Origin: an uncultured Dokdonia sp. | Lineage (GTDB): Bacteria; Bacteroidota; Bacteroidia; Flavobacteriales; Flavobacteriaceae | Assembly: GCF_937910895.1 (NCBI RefSeq) | Contig: NZ_CALEMI010000031.1 | Coordinates: 1 to 64,000, forward strand | Length of the DNA stretch: 64,000 bases | Reading direction: 5' to 3' | Part shown: positions 49,454-58,584 of the stretch, one piece after another | How positions within the stretch are numbered: position 1 is the first letter of the stretch | How the letters are laid out: every line of letters begins with the position of its first letter | Translations under genes and position numbers: made by a program | The notes under the pieces: generated by a model | The model's database searches: none | Told to the model about the DNA's origin: nothing | Seen by the model: the letters and a program-made list of their open reading frames with translations, nothing else

Positions 49454-50461
49454 ATGTTTTTTTCAAAATCAATAGATCCTATACAAATAGATGGCTATCA
49501 ATCTTACGGAACAGCGACACATTTATATGTCATAGGTCGAGCAATAGAGGATGAAGGTGTAAACTTGGAAAAGACAGGATTTTTAGCTGCTTTTAAAAAT
49601 GCATATAAACAATTTAAAAGTGATGAGTTAAGGCATACAAAACTTCGTGTGACACTTCCCAATAATCAAGTTTTTTATACAACCACAGATGCCGAAGGGT
49701 ATTTTATAGTAGACCAAGAAGTCTCAGGTCTAGATCAGCATATTAATGAAGAAGGTTGGTTACAAATTACCATTAGTTTTGATGATGTTCAAAAAGACGT
49801 TGAAGTTGTTGGGAGTAATGTTTTTTATTGTCAAATGCTTATTCCGTCTAATACTGCGGAATACGGTGTGATCAGTGATATTGACGATACCATATTGCAT
49901 ACTGGAGTCGCTTCTCTATTAAAGTGGCGCCTTATCATCAATACAATTTTCAAGAATGTAAGTAGTAGAGTTCCCCTTAAAGGAGCGCCAGAATTATACC
50001 AAAAATTACATCTTGGTGCCTCTGGAAAAGCAGCAAATCCTATATTTTATGTGAGTAATAGTCCGTGGAATTTGTATCGATATTTGAAATTTTTTATTCA
50101 AGATCAAAACTTTCCTAAAGGACCTATTTTATTACGTGATTTTAGAACGCCTTTTGAAAAAACACCCGTACCTGAAAAACCACACAAACAGAAAGAAGTT
50201 CGCGCTATTTTGAATGCATATCCTGATCTCAAATTCATTCTTATTGGAGACAGTGGAGAGCATGATGTTGATATTTACTTGGAGGTAGCAAAAGAATATC
50301 CAGATCAAATACTTGCGGTGTATCTCCGAAGTGTAAAATATGAAAAGAAGGTGCTTAGGGTTAAAGCGGTTTTACAGAAGTATGAAACAACACCCGCTGT
50401 ACTAGTCGAAAAAAGTGTATTTGCAGAAGATCATGCTAGAAAACTAGGACTTATTAAATAG
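49454..50461 (+). CDS. App1/DUF2183-family phosphatase
   Basis: YGVISDIDDTILHTGV, YVSNSPWNLYRYLKFFI, FILIGDSGEHDVDIY. Confidence 0.9.
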   Translation: MFFSKSIDPIQIDGYQSYGTATHLYVIGRAIEDEGVNLEKTGFLAAFKNAYKQFKSDELRHTKLRVTLPNNQVFYTTTDAEGYFIVDQEVSGLDQHINEEGWLQITISFDDVQKDVEVVGSNVFYCQMLIPSNTAEYGVISDIDDTILHTGVASLLKWRLIINTIFKNVSSRVPLKGAPELYQKLHLGASGKAANPIFYVSNSPWNLYRYLKFFIQDQNFPKGPILLRDFRTPFEKTPVPEKPHKQKEVRAILNAYPDLKFILIGDSGEHDVDIYLEVAKEYPDQILAVYLRSVKYEKKVLRVKAVLQKYETTPAVLVEKSVFAEDHARKLGLIK

Positions 50462-50513
50462 TAGATACGTTTAAGTTACAGTAAGAAACGCACACCTAAA
50501 TAGAAATTATATC

Positions 50514-51128
50514 CTAAAACAATCCGTGTAGTTGGGCATCAATCTTATTGATAATTTCTCCTAAGTCTTCTGGATTATCTACAAAATTAATATTGTCTAC
50601 ATCTATAATAAGGAGATTTCCTTTGTTGTAATCGTGAATCCAAGCTTCATAACGCTCGTTAAGTCTACTTAAGTAATCTATACTTATAGAGTTTTCATAA
50701 TCACGTCCTCGCTTATGGATTTGTGATACAAGATTAGGAATAGAACTACGTAAATAGATCATTAAATCTGGCGCATCTACCACACTTTCCATAAGATCAA
50801 AAAGTGAACGATAGTTATGGTAATCACGATTTGTCAAAAGACCCATCGCATGTAAGTTAGGAGCAAAAATAAAAGCATCTTCGTAAATCGTGCGATCTTG
50901 TATAATACTCTTCTTGCTATTGCGAATTTCTAATAGCTGACGGAACCGACTATTCAAAAAATACACCTGTAAATTAAACGACCAACGTTCCATCTCATTG
51001 TAAAAATCATCCAGATATGGATTGTCTACAACATCCTCAAATTGCGGAGTCCATTTATAATGTTTGGCAAGAAGTCTTGTAAGCGTTGTTTTTCCTGCTC
51101 CTATATTACCGGCGATTGCGATGTGCAT
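50514..51128 (-). CDS. deoxynucleoside kinase
   Basis: MHIAIAGNIGAGKTTLTRLLAKHY, DRTIYEDAFIFA, LMIYLRSSIPNLVSQIHKRGRDYE. Confidence 0.93.
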   Translation of the reverse strand: MHIAIAGNIGAGKTTLTRLLAKHYKWTPQFEDVVDNPYLDDFYNEMERWSFNLQVYFLNSRFRQLLEIRNSKKSIIQDRTIYEDAFIFAPNLHAMGLLTNRDYHNYRSLFDLMESVVDAPDLMIYLRSSIPNLVSQIHKRGRDYENSISIDYLSRLNERYEAWIHDYNKGNLLIIDVDNINFVDNPEDLGEIINKIDAQLHGLF

Positions 51129-51132
51129 TAGA

Positions 51133-51987
51133 TTATTCTTTTGATAGATTGAGTCTGTATGAGGTCAAAAATTGACTGTCGTAAATATAAAGGATTTCAG
51201 CCTTGATCGAAAACTGTTTTACCTTAATTTCTGGAATTTCAATAGGTGTAAATTCTTTTGTGTTCTTTTCTTTATAATGTAGTTTTTCATCTGAGATGAC
51301 AAAGATGTGATCTTTGTATTCTGTAATATTATGTATTTGTTCTTCAGTAGGATACGAATTTATTAAACTTCCATATACCGTGTAAGAATCTATAGTATTT
51401 TTTGTTTTTACCCAAGACACATTAAAATTACTGGTGAGTTCTAGCGCAGGCAATAATGTAGGCGGAAACTCAGTAATTACCTTATTTTGATTATAATCAA
51501 ACAATTCTAGCCGTTGTATATCTGTATTAAAAATCCATAAACGTCTATCACCCGCATTAGTTGCTTGACTCACATTTCTAAAATTTTCTATAGTACTAAA
51601 ATTAATGCGTCTAATCTCCGCTAAGGTATTGTCAAGAACAACAACAGTATTTGATTCTCGATAAAAAACAATGAGTTTGAGAGGGTTAATGAGATCAACA
51701 CTTGTGATTTCTCCAAGGTTAAGTGCCGCAAATTCAATAACTTCTTTGCTACCTTTTTTATAAAGGGTATTTCTAGACGTATAATAGAGATTCTGAAAAT
51801 TATCAGCCCCTATAAAAGTGTCTGCTTTTAAGGGACTCTCTTTTAGTTTTGTAACACTATACGATTGTGCCAGTGTTGTACTCTGATAACATACAAAAAG
51901 GAAAAAGATTAAAACTTTCATAGGAAAGGCAAAGTACAAAAATCTAGCCGTTTTAAAGTACGGGTGTCCATACTTCGAAAAAATCAA
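51133..51987 (-). CDS. hypothetical secreted beta-propeller-like protein
   Basis: Signal peptide; repeated beta-strand-like segments; conserved gene layout next to the kinase. Confidence 0.6.
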   Translation of the reverse strand: MIFSKYGHPYFKTARFLYFAFPMKVLIFFLFVCYQSTTLAQSYSVTKLKESPLKADTFIGADNFQNLYYTSRNTLYKKGSKEVIEFAALNLGEITSVDLINPLKLIVFYRESNTVVVLDNTLAEIRRINFSTIENFRNVSQATNAGDRRLWIFNTDIQRLELFDYNQNKVITEFPPTLLPALELTSNFNVSWVKTKNTIDSYTVYGSLINSYPTEEQIHNITEYKDHIFVISDEKLHYKEKNTKEFTPIEIPEIKVKQFSIKAEILYIYDSQFLTSYRLNLSKE

Positions 51988-52031
51988 TAATATATCACTT
52001 TCGTGAAAGCGTATAACGGGTATTATCCTTC

Positions 52032-52250
52032 GTATTAGCGGATCAATTTATATCCATATCCTCTTACATTAACGATAGAGATAGTAGGATCTTCTTTTAG
52101 TTTTTTTAATGAAACGCCGTTTTAAAAGTTGCGAAGTAACGCGTTCAAAACGGCTAGTTGAACTAATCCCGCTTTTTTCAGCGGGATCTTAGGATTCATA
52201 TTTCTAAGCCAGATTTCGTAATAAAAACATCCATGGATCTTCTGTTAAAG
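52032..52250 (-). pseudogene. fragment of a response-regulator paralog interrupted by a structured repeat
   Basis: GGATCAATTTATATCCATATCCTCTTACATTAACGATAGAGATAGTAGGATCTTCTTTTAG closely matches the 3' end of 52484..53161. Similarity resumes at TTTCGTAATAAAAACATCCATGGA after about 90 bp of inserted repeat. Confidence 0.75.
52113..52203 (+). repeat. structured interspersed repeat, copy 2 (inside the pseudogene)
   Basis: AATGAAACGCCGTTTTAAAAG...TTCAAAACGGCTAGTTGAACTAATCCCGCTTTTTTCAGCGGGATC. Confidence 0.7.
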
Positions 52251-52289
52251 AAAGGTTGATAAACGGAAAGTTCTAAAAAAAATAAAAGG

Positions 52290-52432
52290 TATTAAGCCCA
52301 GAGCAAGCTCTGGATACTAAAAATTGACCCAAGGGTTGAAGTATTGAACCATAGATCCCGCTTTCAGCGGGATTAGTTCAACCACCTATTTTGTATGTGT
52401 CTTTCAGACTTTACAAAACAGCATTTCACTAA
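52290..52432 (-). repeat. structured interspersed repeat, copy 3 (inverted)
   Basis: Reverse complement reads ATTAGTGAAATGCTGTTTTGTAAAGTCTGAAAGACACATACAAAATAGGTGGTTGAACTAATCCCGCTGAAAGCGGGATC. Confidence 0.75.
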
Positions 52433-52483
52433 TAAACAGAAAAAGTTTTATTTTTTGTGAGAACAACCACCTCTTTTATGGGA

Positions 52484-53161
52484 TTAGCAGATCAGTTTGT
52501 ATCCATATCCTCTTACATTAACGATAGAGATTGCGGGATCTTCTTTGAGTTTTTTACGTAGTTTCGTGATAAAGACATCCATAGAACGACCATTAAAAAA
52601 ATCATCATCACCCCATAATTTTTTGAGGATGAGGGAGCGGTCGAGGACTTGGTTTTTGTTTTTATACAGATGGAACAACAGATGTGCTTCACGATGCGTA
52701 AGGTTTTGTTCGCTTTCGCGAAAGCGTAATACCTGTTTTGGAAATTCAAAAATATATTCTCCTATTTTTAAAGTGTCTGCATTTTTCTGTTCCAGACTTC
52801 TATTGAGTAAATTATTGATACGAACAATTAATTCTTCAATGCTAAATGGTTTCTTTAAATAATCATTCCCACCAATACTAAATCCTTCGACTACATCTGC
52901 CGTTTGAGATTTTGCAGTGAGAAATATAATAGGAACTGTATCATCCAATTTGCGTATTTCTTTGGCAACTGTAAAGCCGTCCATTTTGGGCATCATCACA
53001 TCTAGCACGATAATGGCTGGCTGATCATCTATATACGTTTGAAGTGCTTGTTGCCCATCAATACATAAAGTAACATCAAAATCACGCGTTTCTAGACTTT
53101 CTTTTACGATTTGACCTAACGCAGGTTCATCTTCGGCAAGCACTAATTTTATTTTAGACAT
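52484..53161 (-). CDS. OmpR-type response regulator
   Basis: KIKLVLAEDEPALGQIVKESLE, IIVLDVMMPKMDGFTVAKEIR, C-terminal winged helix ending VNVRGYGYKLIC. Confidence 0.95.
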   Translation of the reverse strand: MSKIKLVLAEDEPALGQIVKESLETRDFDVTLCIDGQQALQTYIDDQPAIIVLDVMMPKMDGFTVAKEIRKLDDTVPIIFLTAKSQTADVVEGFSIGGNDYLKKPFSIEELIVRINNLLNRSLEQKNADTLKIGEYIFEFPKQVLRFRESEQNLTHREAHLLFHLYKNKNQVLDRSLILKKLWGDDDFFNGRSMDVFITKLRKKLKEDPAISIVNVRGYGYKLIC

Positions 53162-54761
53162 AAGGCAAAAGAATTTTAAATTGGGTTGGATTCGTCTCTA
53201 CAACAATACTACCTTCATGTTTTTCTATAATGACTTTGGTATAATAAAGTCCTATGCCAAAACCTTTTACATCATGCGTATTTCCTTTGGGAACACGATA
53301 AAATTTCTCAAAAATCTGAGCTACTTGCATTTTTGTAAGGGTATTTCCTGAATCTGAAATCATAATTTCCACGCCAGATTTTAACTTCTGGATAGCTATT
53401 TTTATAGTATCTCCACCATATTTTATAGCATTATCTACTACATTATCCAATGCGTTTTCTATATGAAACGCATCTATAGAAATCCAAATATTTTCTTCTT
53501 TTGGTTTAAAAAGAAGGTTCTTTTCTGTATGTGTAGCTACATATTTTTGATGGATGGTTTCCAGAAGTGCAACCATGTTTGTTTCTTGTTTGTTGAGTGC
53601 TAATGCTTCACTATTTATAGTGGCCGTTTCTAGAAGTTTCTCTACCATCTCGTTGAGCTTAGTCACTTGTTGCGATGACATTTCTACATATTTTTTTGTT
53701 TTCTCCATATCATTTGTATCATTAAAATGTTGGATGCTTTCCATGGCAACACCTATAGTGGCAATAGGCGTTTTAAACTCATGTGTCATATTACTGATAA
53801 AATCATTCTTAATTTCGGCAAGCTGTTTTTGTTGTTGTATGATGTGGAGTAAGTAGAGCAAACTACCAATCACCGCACCTAGTAAAAAAATGGAGAGGAT
53901 GATGCCTAGAAGATTTCGTTTTAAAACAACACCTGCAATATTTTGAACACCCGCTTTTAAAATACTTTCTTTAGGGAGCAAGAGAGAACTAGAGGTTACA
54001 ACAACCTCATTTGTCAACAACTCAACTTTATTGTTATGTATAGTGTCTTGATAAGAGATATTATACTCGCTACGGATATTTTTTCTAGAGAGTTCATTAG
54101 AAAATAAAGAATCTATAGCGGGAATATCTACAGTGTCATCACTAAAAGAGAGTACAATTCTAGTGGTTAAATCCTGAAGTGCATTTGTGCGTAAAGAATC
54201 TCCTACAATAGGAATTCCAAATCTATATACAGTATCATTTTGTTGTTTATTATGTAGTCTTTTTATGAGGGTGTCAATATTTTTTCCATTGGTATTTTTT
54301 ATGGTAAGTGAACTCTCAGGTTGAAGAGAATCTTTTCTGTACCGCTCTCTTTGGTATGAAGTTAAAGACTTCGAAGAATGTTGTATGATAGAATCTATTT
54401 CTTGAGAAGTAGCGCCTTCTATGGTGAGATAATCTCCAGATACTATAGAGTCTGTAATAATGATAGATGCTAGATTCCCTTGAGTACCTTTTGAAGTACG
54501 TTCTGTGAAACTTTTAAAGCGATTAGATTTAAAAAAGTCTTCAGGATCTGTCCCATTACCAAAAAAACCTAATGTATTTTGAGCTGCTTTATTTTCATAA
54601 TAAATACTTACTGCATTGTCCAAACTAGTTTGTACATCGTTCACAAGCTGTTGTTTGCCAACTTGATAGTTTTTGTAATTCCAATATACTTGTATGGCAA
54701 GCGTAATGAGTATCACAGCGCTTATAAAGTATAGGATGGTTTTGTAATTTCTTTCTTGCAT
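53154..54761 (-). CDS. sensor histidine kinase
   Basis: FISNMTHEFKTPIATIGVAMESI, NVVDNAIKYGGD, KGFGIGLYYTKVIIEKHEG; 8-bp overlap with the response regulator. Confidence 0.95.
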   Translation of the reverse strand: MQERNYKTILYFISAVILITLAIQVYWNYKNYQVGKQQLVNDVQTSLDNAVSIYYENKAAQNTLGFFGNGTDPEDFFKSNRFKSFTERTSKGTQGNLASIIITDSIVSGDYLTIEGATSQEIDSIIQHSSKSLTSYQRERYRKDSLQPESSLTIKNTNGKNIDTLIKRLHNKQQNDTVYRFGIPIVGDSLRTNALQDLTTRIVLSFSDDTVDIPAIDSLFSNELSRKNIRSEYNISYQDTIHNNKVELLTNEVVVTSSSLLLPKESILKAGVQNIAGVVLKRNLLGIILSIFLLGAVIGSLLYLLHIIQQQKQLAEIKNDFISNMTHEFKTPIATIGVAMESIQHFNDTNDMEKTKKYVEMSSQQVTKLNEMVEKLLETATINSEALALNKQETNMVALLETIHQKYVATHTEKNLLFKPKEENIWISIDAFHIENALDNVVDNAIKYGGDTIKIAIQKLKSGVEIMISDSGNTLTKMQVAQIFEKFYRVPKGNTHDVKGFGIGLYYTKVIIEKHEGSIVVETNPTQFKILLPYV

Positions 54762-54889
54762 ACTTCAAAAGTAGGTGGTTCAACCCTTGTAAAAAAATCG
54801 GTTAACACACGTTAACGTTGGTTAACGTAAATACAGATTCAAGATATGCAAATTTGTAGTGTTGAAAATGTATAACCACAAAACAAACC

Positions 54890-56077
54890 ATGAGAAGGTT
54901 AATTATTCAAAAAGCCTTTCTACAGCACAAACATACTCTTATGAAATCCATGTATTCCATCCTATTCCTTTTTAGTCTACTCTTATTAAATGTTTCTTGT
55001 GAAGAAGAAAAGCAGGTGTTTGAGATTACAGCACAATTAGATGGATTCACAGAAAACGCAGTTGTAACCTTAATAGACGGTGTAAGCTCAAAAGAAATTG
55101 CAACCACACAAATTAAAAATAGAGCATTTGTGTTTTCTGGATACCTATCTAATACACCTACTTCCTTAAACATCTTAATTAAAGAAGACGACCATAATAC
55201 GAGTATCACCTCTTTATTTATCGCTAATGAAAAGATAAACATACAGGGCGATAAAAAAGATTTTCCAGACAACTTACAAATTTTAGGATCACCACATCAA
55301 GCGCTTAAAACGGAATTAGCACAAAAAACAACGGCTTTAAATGACAGCTATGATGAGGAGATTCAGAAGATGATAGCAAAGCGTCAAGCAAATATGTGGA
55401 ATGATAGTTTGCAAACCGTGTATTGGGGGAAGAATGGTGTTTTTGAAACTATTGACAATGAGATTCTAGCAATTAAAAAAGAATTCATAGAAGAAAACAT
55501 CAACACCTATTATGGACTAAAAGTGCTTGCCAGCACTAAGAATAATCTATCAAAAGCATTTATCACTTCTCAGTTACAACAATTACAACCAACATATAAA
55601 GAGACAGAATATGTACACGTCATTGAAACTTTTCTAAATAATGAACCGCTCGCAAAAAATGATTTCTTATATGATTTTGAAGCTGAAAATCAAGAAGGAC
55701 AGATAGTTCAATTTTCAGATCATTTTGACAGTAAAAAATACGTGCTGTTAGAATTTTCATCACCACATTGTGGGTGGTGTAAAAAAGCATTGCCAGAAAT
55801 AAAAAAGCTTGCTAACCAGAAGTCAACAACATTAACGATTGTAACTCTTAATGTAGAAAATGATAAAGACGATTGGATCAAAACCAGCAAAGAAAACAAG
55901 GTGAACTGGACAAGCCTTTGGAATGAAAAAGGAAGAAATAGTGATGCATTTACAAAATATAGAGTGGCTGGGACACCCACCTATGTGCTCTTTAATCAAG
56001 AAGGCAAAATGATAAAAAAATGGACAGGATATGATGAAAACCTTATTCAGGATATAGAAGCACATTTTACATTATAG
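54890..56077 (+). CDS. TlpA-like thioredoxin lipoprotein (DUF4369-type N-terminus)
   Basis: LLLNVSCEEEKQ lipobox; SSPHCGWCKKALPEIKKLAN; VAGTPTYVLFNQEGKMIKKWTGY. Confidence 0.88.
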   Translation: MRRLIIQKAFLQHKHTLMKSMYSILFLFSLLLLNVSCEEEKQVFEITAQLDGFTENAVVTLIDGVSSKEIATTQIKNRAFVFSGYLSNTPTSLNILIKEDDHNTSITSLFIANEKINIQGDKKDFPDNLQILGSPHQALKTELAQKTTALNDSYDEEIQKMIAKRQANMWNDSLQTVYWGKNGVFETIDNEILAIKKEFIEENINTYYGLKVLASTKNNLSKAFITSQLQQLQPTYKETEYVHVIETFLNNEPLAKNDFLYDFEAENQEGQIVQFSDHFDSKKYVLLEFSSPHCGWCKKALPEIKKLANQKSTTLTIVTLNVENDKDDWIKTSKENKVNWTSLWNEKGRNSDAFTKYRVAGTPTYVLFNQEGKMIKKWTGYDENLIQDIEAHFTL

Positions 56078-56120
56078 AACAAAAATCACATTTAATAATA
56101 AAACCTAAAAACAAAACAGT

Positions 56121-56645
56121 ATGAAAACTCTAATAACCATGATCGTAACTTTATGTATTACTGCAACAACCTTTGCACAAACCGTTACAGAAAAAGAAAC
56201 CATTATTAACATAAGCCCTAAAGAGCGCAAACAAATTCAAGAAGTAAAAGAATTGATTTTGGACCTTTCTGAGAATTTGAGTACATCATTACAAGAAAAA
56301 GAAGCACTAAGTAAAAATGATATTGATACCTTAAAGAAATTACTCGAGGCTATAGATGAGAAGTATGAAGGTCAAAAATTACACAAAGAAATCGTGATAA
56401 AAACCGATGATCCTTCAAAAAATATGTCTATCTCGTATGCGTTTTCTATAGATAGCGATGACGAAAAAGAAACAATTGAAGGAATAAAAGATCTTGATTT
56501 GAGTGAATTAAAAGAAAAACTGAACAAACTCTCTATTTCTATAAGTGAGAGTGACGCCATACAATTGCTTGTCAAAAAACTCAAGGAAAAAGAAATGATT
56601 ATGGTGAAGGAGACAGAAGAAAAAGAAGAAAAAACAAAGCATTAA
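56121..56645 (+). CDS. hypothetical secreted protein
   Basis: Signal peptide (CITATTFAQ); helical charged body. Confidence 0.6.
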   Translation: MKTLITMIVTLCITATTFAQTVTEKETIINISPKERKQIQEVKELILDLSENLSTSLQEKEALSKNDIDTLKKLLEAIDEKYEGQKLHKEIVIKTDDPSKNMSISYAFSIDSDDEKETIEGIKDLDLSELKEKLNKLSISISESDAIQLLVKKLKEKEMIMVKETEEKEEKTKH

Positions 56646-56669
56646 AAAATTATATAACTTTACCAGATT

Positions 56670-57500
56670 ATGAAAAATATCATTTTATTTATTTTAGTAT
56701 TCGCTTTCGCGAAAGCGAACTCACAAAGCATCCAAGGGGTAGCTACATACCAAACTCAACGTCATGTAGACATAAAAATGGATAGCACCTCTGGTATGAA
56801 CGACGAAATGCAAAAAAGCATTCAAGAGCAATTACGAAAGCAATTCCAAAAAGAATATACGTTGTCTTTTAATGAAGCCGAAGCTATTTGGAAAGAAGAA
56901 GCATCACTCGATAAGCCACAAGCACCATCAAGCAGTGGGATTAGCATTATTGTGAGTGGTAGCAGCGATGTTTTATATCAAAACATCAAAAAACAGTCAT
57001 ATACACAACAAAGTGACCTCATGGGTAAACAGTTTCTTGTAGAAGATACGCTTAAAAAACCCGAATGGAAGTTAGAGAAGGAAACTAAAAATATAGGGCA
57101 ATATACCTGCTTTAAAGCGACACTTACAGAAGAGACAGAAGAACGATCTTTTCAAAGCGTAAATGGAGAAGAAGGAGAAGAGGTAGAAAAAATAACAAAA
57201 GTGACAACAGCTTGGTATACGCTAGATATTCCTATACAACACGGTCCAGATGAATTTTGGGGATTACCAGGACTTATATTAGAAGTGAATGATGGAAAGG
57301 TGTCTATGATGTGTACCCAAGTTGTGATCAACCCTAAGGATGGAGTTTCTTTAGAGATTCCGACAAAAGGGAAGAAGGTCAATCAGGAAGAATATGATAA
57401 AATCTCTGAAGAGAAAGCAAAAGAAATGATGGAGCGTTATAATGGCGGAGGAAGAAAAAAAGGAGATGGAAGTACGTTCTCCATTAAAATAGGAGGATAA
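56670..57500 (+). CDS. GLPGLI family protein
   Basis: Contains HGPDEFWGLPGLILEVNDGK. Confidence 0.93.
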   Translation: MKNIILFILVFAFAKANSQSIQGVATYQTQRHVDIKMDSTSGMNDEMQKSIQEQLRKQFQKEYTLSFNEAEAIWKEEASLDKPQAPSSSGISIIVSGSSDVLYQNIKKQSYTQQSDLMGKQFLVEDTLKKPEWKLEKETKNIGQYTCFKATLTEETEERSFQSVNGEEGEEVEKITKVTTAWYTLDIPIQHGPDEFWGLPGLILEVNDGKVSMMCTQVVINPKDGVSLEIPTKGKKVNQEEYDKISEEKAKEMMERYNGGGRKKGDGSTFSIKIGG

Positions 57501-57595
57501 ACGAAATTGCTTCAAATCATAAAGTATTCTTAAAAAAAATAAGTCGCCTGAACTTTGATTTAAATTTATAGTCTAAGGTTTAAATTCATAAAATT

Positions 57596-58504
57596 ATGAT
57601 TCTTAAAAATATGCGATGTGCAGTAATACTCGTGATAAGCTTGTTTGCACTCACTACTTCGGCACAAGAAGTAAAAGGGGTTGCCACATACCAAACAAAA
57701 ACAACAATGGATATGTCTCGTTTCTCAAGAGATGGACAACAAATGACAGAGCAGCGTAAAAAGCAGATTATGGAACGTATGAAAAACTTCTTAGAAAAAG
57801 AGTTTACACTTACGTTTACAAAAAACGAATCTTTTTATAAAGAAGAAGAGAAGTTAGCAACACCAGGACAAGGCGGAGGTGGTCGCTGGGGTGGAGGTTT
57901 TACACAAGGCGGTATTTATAAAAATACAGATCAAAATGCCTATGCTCAAGAGAATAATATGTTTGGCAAGGTCTTTTTGATTAAGGATACGATTAATAAC
58001 CTAGAATGGGAACTTGTAAAAGAGAGTAAAATGATAGGGCAGTATCCAGTTTTTAAAGCCGTTGCTACAAGAGATATTGAGCAAAACATTTGGAGCAGAA
58101 TGGGGCGTCGTGCTAGAGATGCGCAAAAAGCTAGAGAAAAAGAAGATGATACGCTTAAAACTGCAAGTACAGAAGATAAGGTAGCAGAAAAGCCTGAACC
58201 TAAAACAGAAACCATTATTGCATGGTACACTCCTATGATTCCTGCAAGTCATGGTCCAGATGAGTTTGGAGGTCTTCCAGGATTGATACTAGAGCTCAAT
58301 ACTAACAATACAACTATGCTTTGTACAAAAGTAGTATTGAACCCAAAAGAAGAAATTGTTATTGAAGTTCCTGAAAAAGGAAAAAAAGTAACAAGAGAAG
58401 AATACCAAAAAATTGTAGATGAAAAGGCAAAAGAAATGTCTGAGCGTTACGGAGGAGGGAATCGTCGTGGAGATGGTGGTGGTAGAGGGAGATTTGGTGG
58501 ATAG
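57596..58504 (+). CDS. GLPGLI family protein
   Basis: Contains SHGPDEFGGLPGLILELNTNN. Confidence 0.93.
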   Translation: MILKNMRCAVILVISLFALTTSAQEVKGVATYQTKTTMDMSRFSRDGQQMTEQRKKQIMERMKNFLEKEFTLTFTKNESFYKEEEKLATPGQGGGGRWGGGFTQGGIYKNTDQNAYAQENNMFGKVFLIKDTINNLEWELVKESKMIGQYPVFKAVATRDIEQNIWSRMGRRARDAQKAREKEDDTLKTASTEDKVAEKPEPKTETIIAWYTPMIPASHGPDEFGGLPGLILELNTNNTTMLCTKVVLNPKEEIVIEVPEKGKKVTREEYQKIVDEKAKEMSERYGGGNRRGDGGGRGRFGG

Positions 58505-58584
58505 CCAATCGTTTACAACATATAATTAACAAAGTAAAAACACCAAGATAATACCATCTTGGGTAACCAACCAACAGATTCAAA

